From NCBI GenBank assembly GCA_036346225.1, contig JARFIW010000108.1, positions 3,596,001 through 3,660,000 of the forward strand: 64,000 bases of DNA. Reading direction: 5' to 3'. The position numbers and the translations under genes are program-made. Positions 56,765 to 64,000 of the stretch are shown here, piece after piece (the first letter of the stretch is position 1; every line of letters begins with the position of its first letter). Origin of the DNA: Platerodrilus igneus. Its lineage: Eukaryota > Arthropoda > Insecta > Coleoptera > Lycidae. The notes under the pieces were generated by a model, which did no database searches, had not been told where the DNA came from, and saw nothing but the letters and a program-made list of their open reading frames with translations.

Positions 56765-56945
56765 GCCTGGATTATAGTGTCCGTTCACACGAACTCTTCA
56801 AAATCCCTCCAATCGTCAAACGTTATTGCTTGAGGCAATGATCGCACATTCTTCAAAGTGTGTGAATATGTTTATGCGACAAATTACATACAATTCCCAT
56901 AATGGTCCTTTATTTATAGAGATATGTAGTTTAAGGTTGTCCCAA
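56765..56945. repeat. Inverted third copy of the 55-kb repeat
   Basis: Its reverse complement matches 55170-55260 and 55755-55850, including TGTATGTAATTTGTC, CACACTTTGAAGAATGTG and AATAACGTTTGACG. Confidence 0.62.
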
Positions 56946-57922
56946 CATTCTTTTCGCTTCTCGATTAATCAGCCTTTGCATCTAAACGTATAGTAGGGTC
57001 TTCGAGTGTCGACGGCGGTTTTCTACAATTTTCGCAGTGAAATTAAGTTGTTAAACCTACAATATTTTTTGAACACCCCCAAGGTATTTAAAGGAAAGGT
57101 TGTGATTTTAAAAGATTAACTGCAGTACACTTTAACACACGCTCTTGTTTAATACATCTGTTCACGAGGATATGCAAAGATAACGCCATAATCTCCTGAA
57201 AACAGCATACATCTACAATTTTCAACAAAATCACAGTACGAACATGCAAAAACATCATAAAAGTCCTCGAAATCGCATTCTTTCACACTGAACTTGTCAT
57301 AAACCCACCAACTGTCAAAAGTTTTCATATTACTCAAGGCACGTAAAAGGTTTATTTGATGGATTAGATACAATCAACTGTAAGTTCTTCACGTATAGTG
57401 CATGAGAATGTAGAAACTGCAATTTTATGCATCGTAACCTAATTAAATTAATGATGGGAATTACTGCTTTCCATGTCCGATTGAAAAATCCTCTATATCT
57501 AATATTAAAATAAAACTTTGTTAAGCCAATGAGGCATAACAACTCCTAAAGCATTGATAGTTTTTATAGTACCTACACAGATTTGAGTACCTTTAAAACA
57601 AACAGTTTCTACAAAAGAAGAAACTTGGGGACGTCCAGTGCAAAGAAGTTTTGCTTGTATCGTTTAAATTTTTCTATCAATCCCGAATTTGCAGATAAAA
57701 TTAATAAATAAATTTAATCTTTACATTTGCGTTTACCTTTTCTTCCAAGGACGTTTCTTATGAGTATATTATAATTGTTCCGTTTATATTGTAAATAATT
57801 TACAGCTAAATTTATTTTCCGTCGAGTTTGTTGATTATTCACGTCCGCTCCGGTATATTTAAATTTGTTAGTTGCTACACTTCGTTTACAGTTTTACCTG
57901 GTCGGTAATGCAGTTAACAAAA
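56946..57922. other. Unassigned; includes a repeated block
   Basis: 57775-57880 matches 51908-52010. A minus-strand frame (57149-57373) encodes a Cys- and aromatic-rich peptide without a known motif. It could be an exon of the neighbouring gene, but no strong splice pair was established. Confidence 0.35.
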
Positions 57923-58553
57923 TGTTACACTTAGATTCTGGTACATTGAAATGGCGATAGATGGCTCTTCAAAGCCGGTAATACAATTACCAAAGTTCAT
58001 AAGATACACATGACGTCACTGATAATTTATATTGCGCCATAATTAAGAGAAGGTACATAAAATTTAAACAATAAAAATTAGATAATCTACTCACGTGAAG
58101 GATCCGTTAACCGGCAGGAAATCACGCCACGGTAACCTCGGCATCGCTGCTGGTAGAGTTGGACATCCAAATTATCTCGGGGTCATGGGATGCTCCAGGG
58201 TCATCTCCGTTCCTATATGCAGTGGAAGACAGGAATAGGTAATTAAGGAAAGATAATCAAGATAAGGAAATCTACATAATAAGATAACACGACACCCGGC
58301 ACGACTGTTCACTTCAAAGTTCGGCGTAAAAAAGCCACGTTTCCGCGCGAGAACCGCGGAACTCCCTACTCTTTGTAGCATTGCTATACCCCTATAGGGA
58401 TAATTTTGCACTATTGTGACGTGCCGGAAGCCCCGCCCAGTTCATTTAAAATGTTCGCGCGTCTTGCGTATTTAAAATTATGGCGGGAAAACTTCCGTAC
58501 ATTAAAACTGAACTAAAACAATGTTTAAGTGCAAATTCAGTTTGCACGTAACA
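57923..58553 (-). repeat. Gypsy-D LTR (probable 3' LTR)
   Basis: On the minus strand it starts TGTTACGTGCAAACTGAATT at 58553 and ends AGTGTAACA at 57923. The flanks AAAA and ATCG do not form a duplication, so it is not a simple solo LTR. GTGAGTA is on the minus strand at 58094-58088. Confidence 0.82.
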
Positions 58554-60644
58554 ATCGCGACAAAGCCACAAAAGAAAAACTTAAAAAGAAAAAGTCTGTT
58601 AGCACAGTAACAGCTTAAAATCTAAGTCCTTACTACCCTACATAAACCCTAACTTAAAACCTACAAAATGTTTATATAAGGCGCCACCTGGTTTTTCGAC
58701 CGATAACACGTCTACCGAAGTACCAGGAAACGGAATAGGTAGCCCGATAGTCTTTGACTACACTACTTACCGACAGCACAAATTTGTCGGGGAGCATGAA
58801 ACACTGCTTAAACTAACACGGGTGCGACAAGTCGCCTAACCTATCTAAACCTATCTAAACTTATCTAACTAAAGCTAACATATAGTTCTTATATGCAAAC
58901 ACACATGAGTGTCGCATCAAACTATTCTTCTTTTTTGGCAAGAAGTGCCCAAATTTAAAAAGTTCATGAGAGCGTCACTTGCACTCTAGCAAATTTTGTT
59001 TCTGGTACTTTGGTTTCCTCCGATGCACATTTAACTTGTCCATGACACAGTTGTGAATCCACAAATTTACCAAAAGTACCGCCTACTAAATCCTTATATG
59101 CTAACCTGACAAATTACATTTCTAAATTGGGTTAGCTTTTTCACTTAATTTTCAGAAAGATAATTCCACGTCTGGTCATATATACCACACGTTAGGACGA
59201 TAAAAGATAAGATAAGATCTCAAATTGATGTTAAAGATAATAGATAAGGTAAAGATATTAAGCTTAAGTTGTTATCCTCAAAGGTAATGAATAAGATAAC
59301 GGTATTAAGCTTTAGTTATTATTTGAGATACTCGATAAGATAACACGATATTAAGTTAAAGTGATTATAAGAGATAGTAGGTAACATGAATTTAAACAGA
59401 AGTTATTGCTCAAGATAACCGGTAAGATAACGCGACATAACTCAAGTCATTCCTAACGGTAGTCGGTAAGATAACGATAAATTAAACCAAAATTATTACT
59501 AACAGTAATTGGTAAGATAACGATACTAAACTAAGGTTATTACCAAAGGTAATCAATAAGATAACGATATTAAACCTAAAGGTATTATCGAAGATAATAA
59601 AGAAGACAAAGATATTGGCCTAGTTATTACCCAAGACAATGATAACAACAAAAGAGTGGCTCCAGTAGAGCCGTTTAAATGGGGTTGACCCTATAAACCA
59701 CAGCGTAGTCTGAAGGACCACCTGCGATATTAATCCGACAAGATAAGATATACACATTTTAAAATTCACTAGACTCCTAAGAGAACTAGTACGATAATTT
59801 TCCTAACGAGTGCTTCGACTACGATAAGAAAATCAGACAAAGATAGATACGACAACTTAAAAGTATCTTCACAGATACAAACACACAAAAACAAACTGTT
59901 TTAAGGTAGTTTTTTAAATCGGTAGCACCCTAAACACACAAAAATGCCCAATTATAAGCAGTTAAATACAGATACACTGTCCCCATATGCTAAAACAACC
60001 GAGAATTTAATAAGATAACAATAAGAAGCAATAGCACCTCACCACAAAGTTCAATAAAAAACAACGAAAAAAATGTTTATACGTTATGTTGATTTAGTAG
60101 AAAAACAAATAAAGATATAGTGTAATGATGTAGTATAATGTGGGCGACTGCAGTAATTCAGAAGAAAAACACATGGAATAGACAATCCTAGCCTTTGCAA
60201 CTGCGAATATGAACTATTTCTTTCAATGGCATAGACTGCGCGTGTCCTATGTGAGCCCAAAGAAGAAAGCATTCACTCAACATCAGCCAAAACCAGTCAT
60301 AAAAATTCAATGGGTTATTTCAACCAAAGTTACGACAATTACCTTTCAATTAAACCATATAAGAGAAATACTAAAGACCGAACAATATGTAGTAGGAAAA
60401 TTTCAAGGGTTAATTAAATGAAACGACAGAGCTATATTGGGGGGTGTAGAGGATGAAGTGATATATGAGTAACGGTATGGTCGAGGAAAGTCAACGAAAA
60501 GATAGCTAAATTAAGGTAAGTAAAGTTAAACGTGTAAGAAATTATATACTATATGAGAGAAGGAATAAGTAATTAAAGATACTAATTGATGACGAGAACA
60601 AAAAAATATTAGGTAGATGGTGAGGAGAATGGGACATGAAAAAC
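58554..60644 (-). other. Gypsy-D region between pol and LTR, no env
   Basis: This position holds env in errantiviruses, but no frame longer than 70 codons is present and no membrane-protein features are seen. It contains tandem CTATCTAAAC units near 58836-58870 and the GATA-rich array described separately. A 42-codon minus-strand frame at about 58670-58800 has no known motif. Confidence 0.55.
59212..59650. repeat. GATA-rich 44-bp tandem array
   Basis: TAAGATAAC recurs at about 59292, 59336, 59422, 59466, 59512 and 59556. Spacings are 44, 86 (two units, one decayed), 44, 46 and 44 bp. A typical unit is GGTAAGATAACGATATTAAA followed by a ..TTATTACC half. Weaker units extend to both sides, giving eight or nine in total. 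Every good unit has an AGATAA core (WGATAR). Confidence 0.82.
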
Positions 60645-61500
60645 TTAATTAGCATTTGGGTCAGCAGAGAATGGCTTAAGGTCTTTAATATGCCACCTGC
60701 CTTGGCGTTTTCCTTCAGTATCCTGAAGTTCATAGATAAGGGGACTAATAACACGTGTGACTTTACAAAGAATGAATTTAGGGGCCAATTTTGAAGAAAA
60801 TTTCTTAGATGCATCCGATAAGACATAGTTCTTTTTCCAAACTTGTTCGCCTAAGGCAAAGGAAATATTTCGCTTACGCAAGTTATAATGGTCCTTGCTC
60901 TTTTCGTAAGCTTTTAACAAATTTTTTCTAACGTCGTTAAAGATAGAAGGTAATGACTGTTGGTCTTTGTCCCAGCGTACTTTATCGTCAAATTCAATTA
61001 CGTTAGTATCGTTAGGCACTAAACCATAGTAACTCCCATCGATTGGGGTATATCTTCCAAAAACAAGAAAAGACGGAGTGAATTGGGTTGCTTCGTGCTT
61101 AGATGTACGCAAAGCTTGAGCAATTTCAAAGATATGTTCATCCCATGTAGTATGGTCTGAATCAATATAAGACGAGATAGCGGTAATTAACACTCGATTT
61201 ACTCTCTCGGTAGGGTTTACTTGGGGTGATATTTTGCGTTAAACCAAATTTTTGTACTTTGTAACTTTTAACGAAATTCTGAAAATCTTTAGAGATAAAT
61301 TGTGCACCATTGTCACAAAGAATAATCTGGGGACACCAAAGATAAGAAAGACATTCTGTTCTAGGAATTTAATTATTGCAGCGGAGGTAGCTTTACGTAA
61401 GGGTTGCACCATAACAAATTTAGAAAACCAATCGGTAACAACCAAAAGATATTGATTACCTCTTTTCGATCGAGGAGAGGTCCTAATAAGTCAAGCGATA
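60645..61500 (-). pseudogene. Gypsy-D integrase core and C-terminus
   Basis: The frame 60645-61193 covers the end of the core (TWDEHIFEIAQALRTSKHEA, TPSFLVFGR) and the C-terminal domain (KLAPKFILCKVTRVISPLIY, RWHIKDLKPF). This arrangement is typical of Osvaldo/Woot-like Ty3/Gypsy elements, though the clade is tentative. The frame 61239-61445 holds VTDWFSKFVMVQPLRKAT and GVPR, with a frameshift inside the second Asp block. It is well preserved apart from two or three frame breaks. Confidence 0.86.
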
Positions 61501-62469
61501 TTAATTGAAAGGGATAAGATACACGCTTAAAGTTACCCATTAAACCAGGGCGAGCATCTTGCGAACTTTTATGGGAACCACAAATTTTGCAGCTTTTAAT
61601 GTAGCGACAAACAGATTGCTTAACTGTGGGCCAGTAATACAATTCAGATATTTTCGCGAGAGTTTTGTAACACCAAGGTGTGCAGCTAAGGGATCGTCGT
61701 GACATAATTTGAGCACCTCACTGCGATTTGCAGTGGGCACAACGAGCTTCCATTCAGGTATATTCGATATTTTATGTGGGGACGAGGATACAAATTTATA
61801 CAGTCTATTATTAGTTACTCGAAAGGTAGGAAATTTGTCGGGATTATCGGAAACTTTTTTTATCATATTGAGGTACCAGGTATCCAGAATTAAATTTGGA
61901 AGGTTAAGAGAAAAAACATCTCGAGATAACGCATCAGGTACGATATTTAATTTGCCAGGCCTATGCCTAACATCGAAAGTAAATTGAGATATACGCAAGT
62001 TCCATCTTGCCAAACGACCTGCGGGTTGTTTCAAGTTATTAAGCCAAGTGAGTGCTGCACAATCAGTGATTACGGTAAAGTGTGTACCTTCGACATATCC
62101 TCTAAATTTCTCGATGCCAAAGATAACACCCAATAGTTCTCGTTCGGTAGCAGAGTATTTTGTTCGGCAGAAGTTAAGGCACGGCTCGCATAAGCGATTG
62201 GATGTTCTAAACCATTGTTTACCTGGAACAACATTGCACCTAACCCAGTAAGTGAGGCATCGGTTTGTATATAAAACTTATCATCGAAATTTGGAGAGAT
62301 TAAGATAGGTGCTGAAGTGATTAGTGTTTTAATTTGTTCGAAAGCCTGTTGGGATTCTAAATTCCACTCGATAGTTTGGGATTTCTTTTATTTTTAATTA
62401 AAGCAGTAATGGGTGCAGATATAGTTGAAAGGTTAGGTAGAAAAATGCGATAATAGCTAATCATTCCTA
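61501..62469 (-). pseudogene. Gypsy-D RNase H and integrase zinc domain
   Basis: The frame 61540-62133 starts in the RNase H C-terminal part (FTVITDCAALTWL, LSRDVF) and enters the zinc-binding domain (CHDDPLAAHLGVTKL). The frame 61373-61705 continues with YIKSCKICGSHKSS. Upstream, around 62150-62290, the RNase H start (YIQTDASLTGLGAML) reads in another frame. Confidence 0.84.
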
Positions 62470-63108
62470 TCAAACGTTTGATTTCGGTAACAGTTTTGGT
62501 GTTTTAAATTTAGTAATGGCATCAACTTTAGCAGGATCGGCTCGTAAGCCTGTCCCATCGACAATAAAACCAAGAAATGTAAGGGATGAACGACAAAATT
62601 GAGACTTTTCCCAGTTTATCTTAAAACCTGCTGCATTTAAACGTTCAGCAACTTCATCTAATGTGGCGATATGTTCATCGAAAGAACTTGAGATAACTAA
62701 GATATCATCTAAAAATACAAAGGCACGTTCTTGATGTAAGATAGGACCTAACGTTTGATCCATAGTACGTTGTAAAGTTTGTGGAGCGTTACAGAGACCA
62801 AATGGCAAAAAATTATATTCGAAAAGACCTCGGCCTGGGACACAAAAAGCAGTTTTTTGACGAGAAGATAAGTCAAGAGGTATCTGATAAAAAGCTTGTC
62901 TAAGGTCGATAGATGAGATAAATTTTGCATTACGAAGCCTGCTCAAAATTGAATCAGTTCTAGGTAAAGGATAAGCGTCTGGAACAGTAACAGAATTTAG
63001 CTTCCTGCCATCAAAACAGACACGCCATTCGTCATTCTTTTTCCGAACTAGCAATACGGGAGAGGTCCACGGTGAATTTGAAGGAGAGATAACACCAGAT
63101 ACTAACAT
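62470..63108 (-). pseudogene. Gypsy-D reverse transcriptase
   Basis: A single 212-codon frame holds SPWTSPVLLVRKKNDEWR, FDGRKLNSVTVPDAYPLPR, SSIDLRQAFYQIPLD (motif A Asp), LPFGLCNAPQTLQRTMD, and AFVFLDDILVISSS (the FLDD active site, complete). The thumb region FLGFIVDGTGLRADP follows. This is the most intact catalytic domain in the window. A frame break at its end separates it from RNase H. Confidence 0.9.
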
Positions 63109-64000
63109 TTTGTCTATTTCCGCATGTAAATGCTTTTGTAAGGCAGGCGATAAGGGATATTGACGTTGCTTAAAGGAAGGGCATCACCTGTAGAGATAAC
63201 GTGTGTTGCCGTTGTAACACAACCAAGTTCAGAGGTATTAAGTTTGCGAAATTTGTCGATTGTAGCGTTAAGAGTTACATCTTGGGAATCAGTAAGAGAG
63301 ATTTTGTTAGATATTCCTGTAGATGCACAGGAGTTCGTTTTAATGGAGGTTTGCCATGAAAATCCTGAAAGTAAAGTGACAGATTAAAAGTTTACAGAAA
63401 TCAACGCCTAGCAGAAATGGATACGCTAATGCAGGGACAATCAAAAATAAAACGTCACGTTCAAGAGATTCTACTCGAATTTTTAACTTAAGGGAGCCGG
63501 TTACATGTATTTGATTATCGTCCGCTAAATTTATGGAAGTATTTTCGGAATAATTTGAATTTTGATATTTTGTTGAGATAATTGATGTAAACCTTCGTTA
63601 TTTATAAGAGAACATGAAGAACCTGTATCCAGTAAAGCAATTACATTTAAGGAACCAATTGAGATAGATAAGTGTGGACGGTTATCGAAGGGTTTTTAAC
63701 AAGTTGTGAAACGGTAGCAGTCTTTTATGATAAAAGGAATTGACGGTTTGTAACCACTTAGACCACTCGGCTGGAGTAGTGTAGCATAATTCCTCTAATA
63801 AAGGTAAGGTATTTTGTACATTAATAGTAGCGGTATTATTATTAGATAAATTTAATGACGGTACAACGTTAGAAGTGGTTTTATAATTTAAATTTATTGG
63901 CGTCTGTGTCCGTTGGATGATTGGTGTTGAGGGCGATTTTGGTTTCTTGAGATATTCACACCCTGATTTGAAATATCTCGACGGGAGTTTCCGATACGTT
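63109..64000 (-). pseudogene. Gypsy-D protease and end of gag
   Basis: Near 63600-63650 the minus strand reads VIALLDTGSSCSLINNEG, identical over that stretch to the plus-strand copy at about 35480-35530. A GVDF-type end is not clear because of frame breaks between 63400 and 63600. The last ~130 bp match the post-knuckle region of the other copy's gag (NSRRDI at the window edge). Confidence 0.82.

Larger units (their letters stand above)
57923..64000 (-). mobile_element. Gypsy-D, minus-strand copy running off the window
   Basis: A 631-bp LTR lies at 57923-58553, oriented minus, and is the expected 3' LTR. Integrase, RNase H, RT, protease and the end of gag occupy 60645-64000 in order on the minus strand. 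The protease and gag end match the plus-strand copy at 35100-35740 closely. About 2.1 kb separates integrase from the LTR. No clear purine tract abuts the LTR at 58554, so its assignment to this element rests on orientation and family. The 5' LTR lies beyond 64000. Confidence 0.8.

Noticed and set aside
57149..57373. Cys-rich minus-strand frame as an exon of the 54-kb gene
   Set aside because: No convincing acceptor and donor pair with the right phase was found. The composition alone is not enough.
58554..60644. A degenerate env gene in Gypsy-D
   Set aside because: No signal peptide, membrane segment, furin-like site or long frame was seen on the minus strand. The space is filled with tandem repeats.
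1..64000. tRNA, rRNA and other structured RNA genes
   Set aside because: I looked for cloverleaf-type and rRNA-like segments while reading both strands and saw none that I could support. A covariance-model scan would settle it.

Overview
This window looks like AT-rich, gene-poor arthropod chromatin, most likely from an insect. The evidence is the mix of element families (mariner, piggyBac, Harbinger, hAT-type MITEs, Ty3/Gypsy elements, a CR1/Jockey-type LINE), a 50-bp spliceosomal intron, and the lack of any bacterial-style gene organisation. I cannot name the species or order. Almost all recognisable coding sequence is decayed transposon sequence. The only convincing host-gene material is two adjacent minus-strand exons at 53.9-54.6 kb, with a possible third at 56.6 kb.

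Layout. 0-0.5 kb: an 84-bp minisatellite. 1.2-1.7 kb: a solo LTR with ATAT target duplications. 1.9-2.6 kb: a Harbinger transposase relic. 2.9-6.6 kb: an unidentified multicopy insect gene relic, interrupted by a solo LTR (3.2-3.9 kb) and by a mariner (4.6-6.5 kb) that itself carries another solo LTR. 6.6-8.2 kb: the 3' half of a LINE. 8.2-11 kb: two Harbinger deletion derivatives, one carrying a MITE with 8-bp duplications. 11.0-23.9 kb: one old minus-strand Gypsy element (Gypsy-A) spread over about 12.9 kb by later insertions. These are a full-length Gypsy-C (12.1-16.8 kb, with a 215-bp foldback element inside), a hAT-type MITE, a 1.4-kb LTR-like insertion, a 1.9-kb element with short terminal inverted repeats, and an LTR fragment. 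23.9-30.9 kb: a third Harbinger fragment, then mostly unassigned AT-rich DNA with a dispersed repeat (R1) and a C-poor tract.

30.9-37.2 kb: a piggyBac element with TTAA ends, whose transposase gene is split by a 3.9-kb Gypsy-D insertion (5' LTR, primer-binding site, tandem-repeat leader, gag, protease, then a large deletion). 37.5-38.1 kb: a solo Gypsy-D LTR. 38.2-48.4 kb: a tandem LTR-internal-LTR-internal array of Gypsy-B whose two internal regions share the same disabling mutations. 48.4-49.0 kb: a LINE tail. 49.4-51.7 kb: a second piggyBac, inserted in an R1 copy. 51.9-52.3 kb: a GC-richer, promoter-like block. 53.9-54.6 kb: host exons. 55.0-56.9 kb: three copies of an unknown repeat. 57.9-64.0 kb: a minus-strand Gypsy-D copy running off the window, with a GATA-rich 44-bp tandem array between pol and the LTR.

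No cellular pathway is encoded here. The value of the window lies in its nested, datable transposon layers, most of which can be read from target-site duplications, and in a few non-coding structures inside the retroelements.
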